Assembly: GCF_004336985.1 (NCBI RefSeq)
Contig: NZ_SJUO01000004.1
Span: 248,001 to 312,000 of the forward strand
Origin: Exiguobacterium sp. SL-9
GTDB lineage: Bacteria; Bacillota; Bacilli; Exiguobacteriales; Exiguobacteriaceae
Direction of reading: 5' to 3'
DNA length: 64,000 nucleotides
The notes below the pieces were generated by a model. That model was not told the origin of the DNA and ran no database searches. It saw nothing but the letters and a program-made list of their open reading frames with translations. Positions 33,441 through 43,361 of the stretch are shown piece after piece. The number at the start of each line of letters is the position of its first letter. Within the stretch, counting starts at the first letter, position 1. Made by a program: the position numbers and the translations under genes.

Positions 33441-34704
33441 TTGCTTCAGTTAATGTGGCTTCGGTCTCGCCTGCCTTGCCGCGTCGCGTATATTCGATCG
33501 TGATGTTATCCCCAACCGTGGCGTCTCGGTACAGCGCGTCCCTTAAATCGACGTAGCGTTTGATGTCGCGGTCACCGATTTTGATGATGACGTCACCGAC
33601 ACGAAGACCCGCCTCTTCGGCTGGACTGCCGGGGGTGATCGCCTCGACGAATACGCCGTCCTCATTGTCAAAACTAATCCCATACTCTTCCCGGACGTTA
33701 CCTGGTACGGCGATGACTTCTTGAATCGTGACGCCGAGTTGAGGCCGCGTCACTTTCCCATCGCGTTCAAGCATGTCGATGACCGGCAGCGCGACATTGA
33801 CGGGAATCGAGAAGCCGACCCCTTCGACACTCGCCTCAGCGATTTTCATCGAATTGATGCCGACGAGCTCGCCGCGGATGTTGATCAGTGCCCCACCCGA
33901 GTTCCCTGGGTTGATGGCAGCATCGGTCTGAATGACCTCAGCGTTATAATCCATGAGTCCGTCACTGTTCGTGTCGACCGGTACGGTGCGTTCGACACCA
34001 CTGACGATACCACGGGTGACCGAGTTTGAAAAGACGCCGAGCGGATTGCCGATCGCCATGACGGTCTCGCCTGCCTGCAGCACGGTCGAGTCCCCGAGCG
34101 TGATCGGGGCAACATCAATATTGGCCGGCAGTTCGACCGATGCGACGGCCAAATCATTGAGTGGGTCTTCTCCGAGAATCGTCGCCGAAGCAACTTGTCC
34201 GTCTGAAAACGCCACGTTGATTTCGTCCGCTTCTTCGATGACGTGGAAGTTCGTGACGATATACGCCGTATCCCCCTCGACTTTATAGATGACACCAGAA
34301 CCTGCTCCAGCCTCCCACTGCGATTCTGAGGTGAAGGCCCGCTGGATGTTCGTAATGCTGACGACGGACGTCTTAGCGCCCGTTACAGCGCCCGTAATAT
34401 CGGATTCTGTAACAGTGACGGCTTGTTCCGTCCGAATGAGTTCATTTGTCACAAAACGAGAGGTTGGCGAATCCCAGAGCATCATCGCCAAAAAGAACAA
34501 AGCCGCTCCTAAGAATCCGCCAACCCCTCCGAGTAACAACGGTTTTAAGTTCATTCGCGGCTTGTGGCGCACATGTTCTTCTTGTTTCGGGCGCCACTCG
34601 CTGCGAGATGGGTACGTCGGTTTTTCATCGTTCATTGTATCTGCTTCGTGCTCTAAAGGTTCGACGTCTTGAGGTTCATACTCATGGTGTCTCTCTTCGT
34701 TCAC
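33436..34704 (-). CDS. htrA: HtrA-like membrane-anchored serine protease (YyxA)
   Basis: A surface quality-control protease of about 422 residues. It has an acidic cytosolic lead, one membrane segment (about residues 57-76), a trypsin-like domain with the triad H in VTNFHVI, D in DPLNDLAVA and S in NPGNSGGAL, and a C-terminal PDZ domain (GVFVEAITPGSPAEEAGLRVGDVI). The GTG start at 34704 has GGGGGGA upstream; the longer TTG-initiated form starts inside that RBS. It follows walJ as in B. subtilis yyxA. Confidence 0.93.
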   Translation of the reverse strand: MNEERHHEYEPQDVEPLEHEADTMNDEKPTYPSRSEWRPKQEEHVRHKPRMNLKPLLLGGVGGFLGAALFFLAMMLWDSPTSRFVTNELIRTEQAVTVTESDITGAVTGAKTSVVSITNIQRAFTSESQWEAGAGSGVIYKVEGDTAYIVTNFHVIEEADEINVAFSDGQVASATILGEDPLNDLAVASVELPANIDVAPITLGDSTVLQAGETVMAIGNPLGVFSNSVTRGIVSGVERTVPVDTNSDGLMDYNAEVIQTDAAINPGNSGGALINIRGELVGINSMKIAEASVEGVGFSIPVNVALPVIDMLERDGKVTRPQLGVTIQEVIAVPGNVREEYGISFDNEDGVFVEAITPGSPAEEAGLRVGDVIIKIGDRDIKRYVDLRDALYRDATVGDNITIEYTRRGKAGETEATLTEAT

Positions 34705-34755
34705 GACGCGTCCCCCCTTCAAGACAGTGTGTTATCTGTCTTTTCCCAAGTTCGC

Positions 34756-35547
34756 TTATAAAGAAACGAGCGAAGTGGGGGTGGATGGGTCGGTATCGCA
34801 CAATTTGATGCGACCAAGGTCGACATCGCGCATCCCGAGTGTTTGCGAGACGCTCATTTGGGCGAGCTCTTTCATGTTGTTATCTTTACTGAGGTGCGCC
34901 AAATAGATGCGTTTCGTCTGGTCTCCGATGACCTCGCTCATCGCGATGGCCGCGTCTTCGTTCGAGACGTGGCCGTAATCCCCAAGAATACGACGCTTGA
35001 CGCTCCACGGATAACGTCCCATTTGAAGCATCGAGACGTCATGGTTCGATTCGAAAATAAAATCATCAGCCCCGCGGATGACGCCTTTCATCCGGTCGGA
35101 CACATAGCCCGTGTCGGTGATATGGGCGAGGCGTCTGCCGTCATGGGCGAACTGGTAAAACATCGGGTCGGCCGCGTCATGGCTGACGTTGAACGATTCG
35201 ATTTCGATATCACCGAACTGTTTAATCTCTCCCACCTCGAAGTGAAACTTCAAGGCCGGATCGACTTTCCCGATCAAGGATTCCATCGCATCCCACGTCT
35301 TCGCGTTCGCGTAAATCGGTAAATTGTATTTTCGAGCGAGAATCCCGACACCTTTAATATGGTCGGAGTGCTCATGCGTGACGAGCAGTGCATCGATCCC
35401 GTCAAACGACCGGCCGATCTCGGTGATGCGTTGTTGCATCGCCTTCCCGGTCAATCCGGCATCGACGAGCAATTTCGCCCGTTCCGTCTCAATGTAGAGG
35501 GCGTTCCCGGTCGAACCGCTCGCAAGCACACTATAGCGTAAAGTCAC
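34756..35547 (-). CDS. walJ: MBL-fold metallohydrolase WalJ (YycJ)
   Basis: A 263-residue metallo-beta-lactamase-fold protein with the metal-binding motif THEHSDH (T-H-x-H-x-D-H) and later ITDTGYVSD. In the WalRK operon of Firmicutes it is linked to coordination of cell wall metabolism and DNA replication or repair; its enzymatic substrate is not settled. The GTG start at 35547 has AAGGAG seven bases upstream. It overlaps nothing and lies 13 bases after walI. Confidence 0.93.
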   Translation of the reverse strand: MTLRYSVLASGSTGNALYIETERAKLLVDAGLTGKAMQQRITEIGRSFDGIDALLVTHEHSDHIKGVGILARKYNLPIYANAKTWDAMESLIGKVDPALKFHFEVGEIKQFGDIEIESFNVSHDAADPMFYQFAHDGRRLAHITDTGYVSDRMKGVIRGADDFIFESNHDVSMLQMGRYPWSVKRRILGDYGHVSNEDAAIAMSEVIGDQTKRIYLAHLSKDNNMKELAQMSVSQTLGMRDVDLGRIKLCDTDPSTPTSLVSL

Positions 35548-35560
35548 TCGATCACTCCTT

Positions 35561-36385
35561 TCATTCTTCTGAGTCAAATTCGACCCGTTCGACGGTCCCG
35601 TCGATCGCATTGACGAAGTACACGTCCCCGTCGATTGTGATCGACCAGAGCGGCGGCATGATGATCAAGCTGCCGGAACTGTCGAGCGGCAGGCTATAGA
35701 AACCTGTGTTGATGGCTCGCATCTCTTGGTTCGGTTGGAAGTACTTCCGGGCCGCGAGTTGCGAGATGGCCTCGCTCGCCGTCAAGACGAGATCGTCTTG
35801 CGACTTTGAGGATAAGTTCGTCAAATGACGTTGTTTATAGTCGGTTACCTCGAGTGATTCATTCAATTGAAGTAGCAGGAGCGACGGACCGATATACTGC
35901 TCGGTCTCCCCATCGATTTCAGGATTTGAGAAAATTTTATTATTCTCATACGTCTGCACGAAGGCGACTTGACGTGTCCCGGCGTCATAGCGCCAGTACG
36001 CATACTCCGAACCGAAGGGGACGTACTCCGAGACGAACGTCGAGGCGGTCGTCCGTAAATCTTCTTTGTCGAGCGGGACCGGTTGCTTGAGCTCGACTTC
36101 GAGCTGCAAATTGTCGAGCGTCGTCGCCAGTTGGGCTTCTCGATTCTGCGTAATCATCGAGGCCGACATCTGTTCGGACGACCCGGTCAAATAACCGATG
36201 TCGCGGCCCATCCGTGGCAACTTCGAGGCGTCGACGTTCCGTTGGTCCAAGATTTGCGCGATCGACGTATTGTCGTTCGTCACGACCTCGGTCGCCCACG
36301 TTTCCGTCAAGAGCTGGAACAACAGATAGATGTTCAGCGCGAGGAAGGCGAAGAGAAGAATCGTTTTCGCTTTACTCCAATCCAC
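35561..36385 (-). CDS. walI: WalRK regulatory protein WalI (YycI)
   Basis: A 274-residue single-pass membrane protein: [26 protein letters not shown] is a short cytosolic lead and one transmembrane helix, followed by an external YycI domain. With WalH it binds the WalK sensor in the membrane and restrains its kinase activity. Its start lies inside the 3' end of walH (14-base overlap). Position and N-terminal pattern make the call secure although the external domain diverges in sequence. Confidence 0.93.
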   Translation of the reverse strand: MDWSKAKTILLFAFLALNIYLLFQLLTETWATEVVTNDNTSIAQILDQRNVDASKLPRMGRDIGYLTGSSEQMSASMITQNREAQLATTLDNLQLEVELKQPVPLDKEDLRTTASTFVSEYVPFGSEYAYWRYDAGTRQVAFVQTYENNKIFSNPEIDGETEQYIGPSLLLLQLNESLEVTDYKQRHLTNLSSKSQDDLVLTASEAISQLAARKYFQPNQEMRAINTGFYSLPLDSSGSLIIMPPLWSITIDGDVYFVNAIDGTVERVEFDSEE

Positions 36386-37757
36386 GATACATCATCCTTT
36401 CTGTCCAGTCATCCGGTTGATCGAATGGAATCCATCTCCCGGCTTCCCGAACGAACCAGTTCGGGGAGAACGTGACGTAACGGCTCGTGTCTTCATTGTA
36501 TTCAATCTCGTAGCCGAGACGGATCTCGGTCACGTTTTCAAATCGTCCCGCGTTGACGAGCGTGTCGACCACATCTTGTCCGTCCGCGAGCCGGGTCGTC
36601 CCGACTGAGATCAAACGATCGATCTCGAGATGGTGCCGGGTGATCGACCGGACTTGCGTCCCATCGTTCTCAACACGCAGCGTCGACAAGTCGACGGCAT
36701 CGTTATTGATGAACGCCTCCCGTTGACTGAACACGGGGAACCCGTTCACGTGAAACCGGAACACGGTCGTTTCAAAGCCTTTATTGGCCGGCGTGATCGC
36801 ATCGAATCGAAGCGACAATCCTTGGCTCTCCGACGTCTCATCGACCCAACCTCCATGGAAGTTGACGAACTCGACAATCGTGTCGAGGCCGATGACCGAC
36901 TCCTGTTCCGAACTGTTACGTGATAAGTTGCGATAACGGCTCGCGTTCAAGTTCGCATCATATTCGGCGACGCTAATCCCGTTCGTGAGTGCGCCGACCG
37001 AACTAGCCGGGTCGACTTCTTGCACGTTCGGATCCCCGGGGAAGAACGTATCCCGCATCCAATCGAGGCGAGCCGAAATTTGAATCTGCGACACGTCGTA
37101 AGCGAACAGCTCGTTCATCTCCGGTCCGACGACCGGGATGTAGTTGACGCGTTCATCCGTATACGTGACGCGACGCATCGAGCGGTCCGAGTCTTTCAAG
37201 AACAGGCTGTTGACGTCCCCTTGACCGACTTTCGACAACCGCCCTTCCCAAAGCGATTGGTCGCTCATGATCGTGCGGATGCGCCACGTGTCGTCCTTCA
37301 TGAAGATGAGGGCCCGTTGCGGCACTTTGCCAGACAGGCTGTACGAACCCGGGAGCATATAGCTGAGCGTGTCCGTGTAATACGGCTCCGGTAAAATCAG
37401 TTCGACGGCCTCATCGACACCCGCATATAAATTCGGGACGCTCTTGACGGCGAGCGGTTTGAACTCACTCGCCTCGAACGACTCCCGAATGACACGCATA
37501 ATCTGTTTCGGTGTATTCTTCGTGGCAAAGACGGCGTTGTTCTCGTGAACGACCGTTTGGGCCGGTACGATGATTTGTCGTGGCTGCCGCTGAAGCGACT
37601 CATCCACCGTCGCGACTTGCGTCTCTGACTGGACCGACTGATACTTCGGATGGTAGTCCCACAGGATGACCGTTTGGACGATGGACGTGACGATCAAGGT
37701 GAGCAAGACGAGCGATTTCACTAGTTCTGGCTTCGCCAAGAAGCGTGGTCGTTCCAT
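36372..37757 (-). CDS. walH: WalRK regulatory protein WalH (YycH)
   Basis: A 461-residue single-pass protein with a membrane segment at about residues 13-31 (SLVLLTLIVTSIVQTVILW), then YHPKYQ and a long external YycH domain. It acts with WalI as a negative regulator of WalK. Its start codon shares one base with the walK stop, so it is translationally coupled. A parS-like sequence inside the gene (36742-36757) was considered and rejected. Confidence 0.94.
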   Translation of the reverse strand: MERPRFLAKPELVKSLVLLTLIVTSIVQTVILWDYHPKYQSVQSETQVATVDESLQRQPRQIIVPAQTVVHENNAVFATKNTPKQIMRVIRESFEASEFKPLAVKSVPNLYAGVDEAVELILPEPYYTDTLSYMLPGSYSLSGKVPQRALIFMKDDTWRIRTIMSDQSLWEGRLSKVGQGDVNSLFLKDSDRSMRRVTYTDERVNYIPVVGPEMNELFAYDVSQIQISARLDWMRDTFFPGDPNVQEVDPASSVGALTNGISVAEYDANLNASRYRNLSRNSSEQESVIGLDTIVEFVNFHGGWVDETSESQGLSLRFDAITPANKGFETTVFRFHVNGFPVFSQREAFINNDAVDLSTLRVENDGTQVRSITRHHLEIDRLISVGTTRLADGQDVVDTLVNAGRFENVTEIRLGYEIEYNEDTSRYVTFSPNWFVREAGRWIPFDQPDDWTERMMYRGLE

Positions 37758-39598
37758 CAGTCATTCACCTCCACGATCGTATCGAACGGAATGGTGAAGT
37801 AAATCGTCGTGCCTCGTCCGAACTCACTCTCCGCCCAGATGTCGCCGCCATGGGCCGACACGACTTCTTTGGCGATCGATAGACCGAGTCCGGTCCCACC
37901 GATATTACGGGCCCGGGCCTTGTCGACCCGATAGAACCGTTCAAAGATTTTTTTCAAGTTCGATTTCGGGATACCGACCCCTTCATCTTTAATGCCGATG
38001 ACGAGCCGTTTGGCCCGGAGCATCGTCCGGAACGTGATCGTCCCGCCTTCCGGCGAGAACTTGATTGCGTTCGTGATGATGTTGTCGATGACCTGCGTCA
38101 TCTTGTCTTGATCGGCATGGACGTACACACGGCGCTTCATGAGCTTACGGCGGAACTGGATCGTCTCGCCTTTCGTCATCTCATGACGTTCGATGATGTC
38201 GTTAAAGAACTGGATAAAGTCGAACTTCACTTTTTGCATCGTGTACTCTTTGCTGTCCATCTTCGACAGTTGCAACAAATCGTTGACGAGGCGAATCATC
38301 CGCTCCGTCTCGTTTTGTGTCGTCTCGAGGAAGCGTGGGGCGAGCTCGTCGTCCTTATACGCGCCTTCCGCGAGCACTTCGAGATAACTTCGCATCGTCG
38401 TGAGCGGCGTCCGTAGCTCGTGGCTGACGTTCGCGACGAACTCACGACGGTCTTGCTCGACTTGTTCTTGCTCGGTCACGTCGTGCAAGACGACGATGAG
38501 GCCGGTGATCGGTCCGCTATGCTTTTGAATCGGCGAAAAGTAGGCGCGGACGAGGAACAGTTCTTCGTCCGTACTGAGGTCAATCAGTTTCGGCGGCATC
38601 GTCCCATCTTCCGGGATGACGATCTCGTCGTCAAACTCGAGCAAGTTCTGCAGATTCGCCCCCATCGCCTCCTCCTCGGCGAGCCCAATCATATCGCGGG
38701 CTTGGTCGTTCATCAAGATGACCCGAAGCGAGCGATCCGTCGCGACGACCCCGTCCGACATGTTCTCGAGGACGCTCGTCAAGCGGCGTCGCTCGGCTTC
38801 CGTCGTCGCGTTCGCCTCCATGAGCTCATCGGTCAATTCATTGAAGGCGTAGGCGAGTTGGCCGACCTCGTCATCAGAATAGACTTTAACTTTCCGCGAG
38901 AAGTTCCCTTTTCGCATCTCGACGGCTTGACGACGCATATCCGCAATCGGTCGCGTAATCGTCCGTGACAGCAAGATTCCCAGAATTGACGTGATGATCA
39001 GGGCGATGAGCGTCCCGGTCGCGAGAATCCTCGTCACTTGCTCCATCTGGTTATAGATGGACTGCATCGACGCCTCGATATAGATCATGCCGGTCGTCGT
39101 CCCATCGACCTCGGATTTCACTGGAACGGCGACGACACGCATACGCTCGTTCGAGTCTTCATAGACGAGCGTCTCTTGCGCCCCGCTCGTCGCAAATGAT
39201 TTTTGAATGAACGAGTTCGCCGTCCGTTGTCCGACGAGACTCTGGTTGTTCGGATTCGACGTCGCCCGGACGACACTGTTCGTGTCGATAATCTGGACTT
39301 CGCGAATGTCGTCAGCTAGCGTCGTGCTCTCCGTAAATTCAGACAGCAGTTGATCCAGTACCTGGTTCAACTGCTGGTCTGAAGTCGAGTCACCGCCGTT
39401 CGATGCGATCCCTTCACTGACGTTATAGCTCAGAAGGTTGGCCCGATCGACGAGCGACTGCGAGAAGTTGTTGATGTATTGTCGTTCGAGGGAGCGTACG
39501 AAGTACACTCCGATGACTTGCATCGCAACAAGAATGAGCAGCGCATAGATGACGACGAGCTTCCACTGGATAGATTTAAAGAAGTTCGTCCGTTTCAT
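37757..39598 (-). CDS. walK: sensor histidine kinase WalK (YycG)
   Basis: The essential kinase controlling peptidoglycan hydrolases. In 613 residues: TM1 (about 13-33), an external PAS-like domain, TM2 (about 186-208), HAMP, a cytosolic PAS domain, HisKA with the phospho-acceptor in ANVSHELRTPLTTM, and HATPase with N-box, DEGVGIPKSN and GTGLGLSIAKEV. Lies three bases downstream of walR. Confidence 0.97.
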   Translation of the reverse strand: MKRTNFFKSIQWKLVVIYALLILVAMQVIGVYFVRSLERQYINNFSQSLVDRANLLSYNVSEGIASNGGDSTSDQQLNQVLDQLLSEFTESTTLADDIREVQIIDTNSVVRATSNPNNQSLVGQRTANSFIQKSFATSGAQETLVYEDSNERMRVVAVPVKSEVDGTTTGMIYIEASMQSIYNQMEQVTRILATGTLIALIITSILGILLSRTITRPIADMRRQAVEMRKGNFSRKVKVYSDDEVGQLAYAFNELTDELMEANATTEAERRRLTSVLENMSDGVVATDRSLRVILMNDQARDMIGLAEEEAMGANLQNLLEFDDEIVIPEDGTMPPKLIDLSTDEELFLVRAYFSPIQKHSGPITGLIVVLHDVTEQEQVEQDRREFVANVSHELRTPLTTMRSYLEVLAEGAYKDDELAPRFLETTQNETERMIRLVNDLLQLSKMDSKEYTMQKVKFDFIQFFNDIIERHEMTKGETIQFRRKLMKRRVYVHADQDKMTQVIDNIITNAIKFSPEGGTITFRTMLRAKRLVIGIKDEGVGIPKSNLKKIFERFYRVDKARARNIGGTGLGLSIAKEVVSAHGGDIWAESEFGRGTTIYFTIPFDTIVEVND

Positions 39599-39601
39599 CG
39601 T

Positions 39602-40312
39602 TTAGTCTTCTTCTCCTGCTTTTAAATAGTACCCGACACCACGGCGCGTGATGATATACGTCGGCGTCGATGGGTTGTCTTCGACTTTCTCGCGCAAACG
39701 GCGGACGGTCACGTCGACCGTGCGGACGTCACCGAAGTAATCATAGCCCCATACGGTCTGGAGCAAGTGCTCGCGTGTCATGACTTGCCCGATGTTTTGG
39801 GCGAGGTAATGGATCAGCTCGAACTCGCGGTGCGTCAGTTCGATTTTCTCTTCCCGTTTCGTGACCATGTACGAATCCGGATGAATCGTCAAATCACCGA
39901 TCACGATATCATTGTCGTTGGCACCTTTCGTCTCCGGAGCCGGGGCCGTTGCGTGACGGCGCATATTCGCCTTGACGCGGGCCAAAAGCTCGCGTGAGCT
40001 GAACGGTTTCGTGACGTAATCGTCGGCACCGAGCTCGAGCCCGAGCACTTTATCGATCTCAGAGTCTTTCGCCGTCAACATGATGATCGGCATGTCGTAC
40101 TTCTTCCGGACTTCACGGCACACTTCCATGCCGTCTTTGAGCGGCAACATGATGTCGAGCAAAATCAAATCCGGTTTGACTTCTTCGACTTTCACGAGCG
40201 CCTCTTCCCCGTCATACGCGACGTGGACTTGGTATCCTTCTTTTTCGAGCTTAAACTTCAATATATCTGCGATTGGTTGTTCGTCATCTACCACTAAAAT
40301 CGTACGATCCAT
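39602..40312 (-). CDS. walR: response regulator WalR (YycF)
   Basis: An OmpR-family response regulator of 236 residues. The receiver domain has DDE at 9-11 and the phospho-acceptor aspartate in LILLDIMLP, then TAKD and the lysine of YVTKPF. The C-terminal winged helix ends [14 protein letters not shown]. First gene of walR-walK-walH-walI-walJ-htrA. Controls cell wall hydrolase genes. Confidence 0.97.
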   Translation of the reverse strand: MDRTILVVDDEQPIADILKFKLEKEGYQVHVAYDGEEALVKVEEVKPDLILLDIMLPLKDGMEVCREVRKKYDMPIIMLTAKDSEIDKVLGLELGADDYVTKPFSSRELLARVKANMRRHATAPAPETKGANDNDIVIGDLTIHPDSYMVTKREEKIELTHREFELIHYLAQNIGQVMTREHLLQTVWGYDYFGDVRTVDVTVRRLREKVEDNPSTPTYIITRRGVGYYLKAGEED

Positions 40313-40417
40313 TCAGTGAGTCCTCCTCTTATCGTTAAACGTACATGTCTACATTGTAACTCTTTTTCTATAGGTTAGAAAGCGTGGTCCATTTCCGTGG
40401 AAATAGACGACAGCTCA

Positions 40418-40450
40418 TAAAAAAGTACATCAAATAATTTGATGTACTTC
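40418..40450 (-). terminator. terminator of the HIT/PP2C pair
   Basis: AAGTACATCAAA pairs perfectly with TTTGATGTACTT around a three-base loop, followed by a T-run on the minus strand. It separates the pair from the downstream walR promoter. Confidence 0.87.
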
Positions 40451-40468
40451 ACTAAAACTTAGATGTCG

Positions 40469-41281
40469 TTACTTTTGATCACTCGGAATCATGACAGATT
40501 GTTCATGTGAACATTCCCAAGTGATTAACGTCGTGCTGTCTCGTACGCCTTTATTTTGAATCGTTTCTAAAATGGAATATAGAGATTCGGAGGTGTGCCC
40601 TGAAAATGCATGATGTAATGCCGAAGAATCAACGAACGGATCACCCGGGCATTCCAGTACGCCGTCAGTGACTAACAAGATGCGACTTCTCCCTGACCTG
40701 AGTTCCTGTACCCCGCTGCTGTAACTCGGAATCTGTTGACTAAATGTATTTACTTTCCCAATCCATTCATAAAATTGCCTCTGATTAAGTTGATATTGAT
40801 TCAATTGTACAAGTTCATCATGGAACAAAAAGCAGACACAGTCTCCAACGGAAAGCCACCATACGTATTTGTCTTTACGAACTACAAGTAAACAGGCCGT
40901 CTCTCCGTTTAATGTTTCACATTTTTTCAGAAATTCAGGTGACTGTAACAGTTGTAGAATGTGATTTTCAATCTTTGAAAAGTAAGTTCTTGTAATTGGT
41001 TGAGTCAACAGACAAGTCAGCGAATCTTCGTTGGCATTCAATAAATCAATCACCGCTTCGGCACTATCCGCTGATTGATGCGCATCCAAAATCATTGCTA
41101 ATTCCCAATCCTGCTCTTCGTCCATCCATACTAAACAACCGTCTTCATTTTTAGATTGTCCTTTCGTTGAGTTGCCACCAAATCGTCCCACATAAATATG
41201 ATTGATTGACATGACATCAATTTGATCCACGTAATGCGATTGAGCACCTGTCCAATAAAAATGGTTCGAAATCGATTTCAT
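40469..41281 (-). CDS. PP2C-like protein phosphatase domain protein
   Basis: About 270 residues resembling the PP2C fold: GNSTKGQSKNEDGCLVW, AMILDAHQSADSAEAV (the acidic metal-binding D-A-H in place of D-G-x-G), CLLVVRKDKYVWWLSVGDC and ILLVTDGVLEC. The variant metal site makes activity uncertain. The start overlaps the HIT gene stop (ATGA), so the two are co-translated; the longer frame to 41533 overlaps the HIT gene and is spurious. AT-richer than the core genes around it and inserted between purA and walR. Confidence 0.75.
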   Translation of the reverse strand: MKSISNHFYWTGAQSHYVDQIDVMSINHIYVGRFGGNSTKGQSKNEDGCLVWMDEEQDWELAMILDAHQSADSAEAVIDLLNANEDSLTCLLTQPITRTYFSKIENHILQLLQSPEFLKKCETLNGETACLLVVRKDKYVWWLSVGDCVCFLFHDELVQLNQYQLNQRQFYEWIGKVNTFSQQIPSYSSGVQELRSGRSRILLVTDGVLECPGDPFVDSSALHHAFSGHTSESLYSILETIQNKGVRDSTTLITWECSHEQSVMIPSDQK

Positions 41282-41727
41282 AAACGGACCAACTCCAACC
41301 CATGCTTCATTTGTTCGCAAAACCGAATGAGTGCTTCCGATTGAAGTAATGGGGCATCGTCCCAACCGTAGACATCCATCGGCCCCCAATATTCTTCCGG
41401 GGTGCCCGGGTAACGAGCAACCATGTGCATATGCAAATGCGGGACGGAATTCCCGGACACGAGCGTATAGACGTGTTCCGCTCCCGCTATGTCTCTCAGG
41501 ACTCGACTTAATTGCATCGTCATCACACCCCACGCTTGCGCTTCTTGGACAGTCATGTCTGCCAAAGACGGTACGTGTCTTTTCAAATCAATCATAAGAT
41601 GACCTTTATAATTCGGCTTTCCTGCCCGATCAATGTGGCCCACATATAACAAGTCATCTTCATAGATGGCTTGACCGTCAGTTTGAATGAGACCCAGATG
41701 TTTCTCGCATATAAAGCAGTTATTCAC
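41278..41727 (-). CDS. HIT family hydrolase
   Basis: A histidine-triad nucleotide-binding protein of 149 residues. The catalytic motif is HLHMHMVARYPG and the N-terminus has a C-x-x-C pair (NCFICEKH) with a downstream H that may bind zinc. HIT enzymes hydrolyse AMP conjugates or dinucleoside polyphosphates; the exact substrate is unknown. The GTG start at 41727 has CAGGAGG upstream; the longer form from 41775 is not supported by an RBS. Forms a unit with the PP2C-like gene. Confidence 0.87.
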   Translation of the reverse strand: MNNCFICEKHLGLIQTDGQAIYEDDLLYVGHIDRAGKPNYKGHLMIDLKRHVPSLADMTVQEAQAWGVMTMQLSRVLRDIAGAEHVYTLVSGNSVPHLHMHMVARYPGTPEEYWGPMDVYGWDDAPLLQSEALIRFCEQMKHGLELVRL

Positions 41728-41785
41728 ATGTCTCGCCTCCTGTTTGTGTGTCTCATTATGAGGCCGATTATCCACATTTACCCAA

Positions 41786-41831
41786 ATAAAAAAAGAAGAG
41801 ATTGTTCAAAAAGTGAACAATCTCTTCTTTG
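41786..41831 (-). terminator. terminator of purA
   Basis: AAAGAAGAGATTGTTCA pairs perfectly with TGAACAATCTCTTCTTT, with a T-run on the minus strand. Stem of 17 base pairs. Confidence 0.9.
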
Positions 41832-41835
41832 GATT

Positions 41836-43125
41836 TTATGCTTCGTAAATGTCACGCAAGATGACCGTCTGTTCACGTGCCGGTCCGACCGAGAACGTCA
41901 ACAATTCGATGCCTGTCAACGCTTCGATGCGCTTGACATAGTTCTGCGCGTTCACCGGCAAGTCTTCGAACTTGCGGATACCGGTGATGTCTTCCGTCCA
42001 GCCTGGGAGCTCTTCGAACACTGGCTTGCACTGCTCGAGGACGCGGAAGTTCGGTGGGTACTCGTCGAGGAGCTTCCCTTCGAACTCGTACGCTGTACAA
42101 ATCTTGAGCGTCTCAAGACCTGTCAACACGTCAATCGAGTTGAGGCAAAGGTCTGTGATTCCGCTAACACGACGCGAGTGGCGCACAACGACCGAGTCGA
42201 ACCAACCGACGCGACGCGGACGGCCTGTCGTCGTCCCGTATTCTTTCCCGACTTCACGAATCGTGTGACCAATCTCGTCATCGAGTTGTGTCGGGAACGG
42301 GCCGTCACCGACGCGTGACGTGTACGCCTTACAGACGCCGACGACATGGTGAATCTTCGATGGACCGATTCCGGCACCGCTCGATACGCCGCCTGAAGCC
42401 GCGTTCGATGATGTGACGAACGGGTACGTTCCGTGGTCGATGTCGAGCAATACCCCTTGCGCGCCTTCGAACAGCACTTTCTGTTCTTCGTCGAGCGCGT
42501 TGTTCAACACGACCGATGTATCACACACGTACTTGGCGAACTGTTGGCCGTACGCATAGTATTCTTCAAAGATGTCATCGAACTCGATCGCATCGACTTC
42601 ATACATCTTCACGAACATGCGGTTTTTAATCGCAAGGACCGTTTTGAGTTTCTCGGCGAACACTTCTTTGTCGAGCAAATCAGCGATGCGAATCCCGATG
42701 CGTGCCGCTTTGTCCATGTAGCAAGGGCCGATCCCTTTGAGCGTCGTCCCGACTTTGGCGTCGCCTTTCGCGTCCTCTTCGAGCTTGTCTTGCAACTGGT
42801 GGTACGGCAAGATGACGTGGGCCCGGTTCGAGATGCGGAGGTTATCCGTGCTCACACCGCGCTCGTGCAAATAAGCGAGCTCCGTGACGAGCGATTTCGG
42901 ATTGACGACCATCCCGTTCCCGATGACACATGTTTTGTCCGAGTAGAAGATCCCCGATGGAATCAAGTGAAGTTTATACTTCGTATCGTTGAAGACGATC
43001 GTATGACCAGCGTTGTCTCCCCCTTGATAACGCGCGACGACCTCGGCCTGCTTCGATAAGAAGTCCGTGATTTTCCCTTTACCTTCATCGCCCCACTGCG
43101 TTCCCACTACGACTACTGATGACAT
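41836..43125 (-). CDS. purA: adenylosuccinate synthase
   Basis: First step from IMP to AMP (GTP-dependent). In 429 residues the P-loop is [11 protein letters not shown] at the N-terminus, followed by [17 protein letters not shown] and the C-terminal GPAREQT. Monocistronic, preceded by a PurR-type operator and followed by a strong terminator. Confidence 0.97.
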   Translation of the reverse strand: MSSVVVVGTQWGDEGKGKITDFLSKQAEVVARYQGGDNAGHTIVFNDTKYKLHLIPSGIFYSDKTCVIGNGMVVNPKSLVTELAYLHERGVSTDNLRISNRAHVILPYHQLQDKLEEDAKGDAKVGTTLKGIGPCYMDKAARIGIRIADLLDKEVFAEKLKTVLAIKNRMFVKMYEVDAIEFDDIFEEYYAYGQQFAKYVCDTSVVLNNALDEEQKVLFEGAQGVLLDIDHGTYPFVTSSNAASGGVSSGAGIGPSKIHHVVGVCKAYTSRVGDGPFPTQLDDEIGHTIREVGKEYGTTTGRPRRVGWFDSVVVRHSRRVSGITDLCLNSIDVLTGLETLKICTAYEFEGKLLDEYPPNFRVLEQCKPVFEELPGWTEDITGIRKFEDLPVNAQNYVKRIEALTGIELLTFSVGPAREQTVILRDIYEA

Positions 43126-43202
43126 AATGAATCCTCCTTGTAGATAAACGTTCTATTCAAACCATCCGTAAGTGTACACTTGCTCTTGTTGAAAGTCAAC
43201 CT

Positions 43203-43246
43203 AATACCGAACGATATTTTTAAGTTGTAACCTTTCGTTCGTTATT
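43203..43246. promoter_or_regulatory. paired PurBoxes (PurR operator) upstream of purA
   Basis: AATACCGAACGAT (43203-43215) matches the PurBox AWWWCCGAACWWT at 12 of 13 positions. An inverted, weaker copy at 43234-43246 centres on GTTCGT. The inverted pair with about 18 bases between boxes is the layout of PurR operators in B. subtilis, where purA is a known target. Confidence 0.7.
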
Positions 43247-43312
43247 GACGTGTCATTTTTCATTCAATGATTGGATTCTTCAAAATTTGAGTACGTTTAG
43301 GTCTAAAGACCG

Positions 43313-43345
43313 ACAAAAAAGACGACGTCTCATGACGTCGCCTTT
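43313..43345 (-). terminator. terminator of the gdpP-rplI-dnaB operon
   Basis: CGACGTC pairs with GACGTCG around TCAT, with a run of six T on the minus strand, just beyond the dnaB stop. Confidence 0.82.
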
Positions 43346-43361
43346 AGCGGAATGACTCGCC

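Noticed and set aside
36742-36757. parS-like sequence CCGTTCACGTGAAACC inside walH
   Set aside because: Only 12 of 16 positions match; the core palindrome is intact but flanks are not, and it is in coding sequence. Kept as a weak possibility only.
41281-41533. 84-residue N-terminal extension of the PP2C-like protein
   Set aside because: Overlaps the HIT gene, contains no family sequence, and the ATG at 41281 forms a normal ATGA junction.
41768-41776. Single exact DnaA box upstream of the HIT gene
   Set aside because: Isolated; one such box per window is close to chance expectation.
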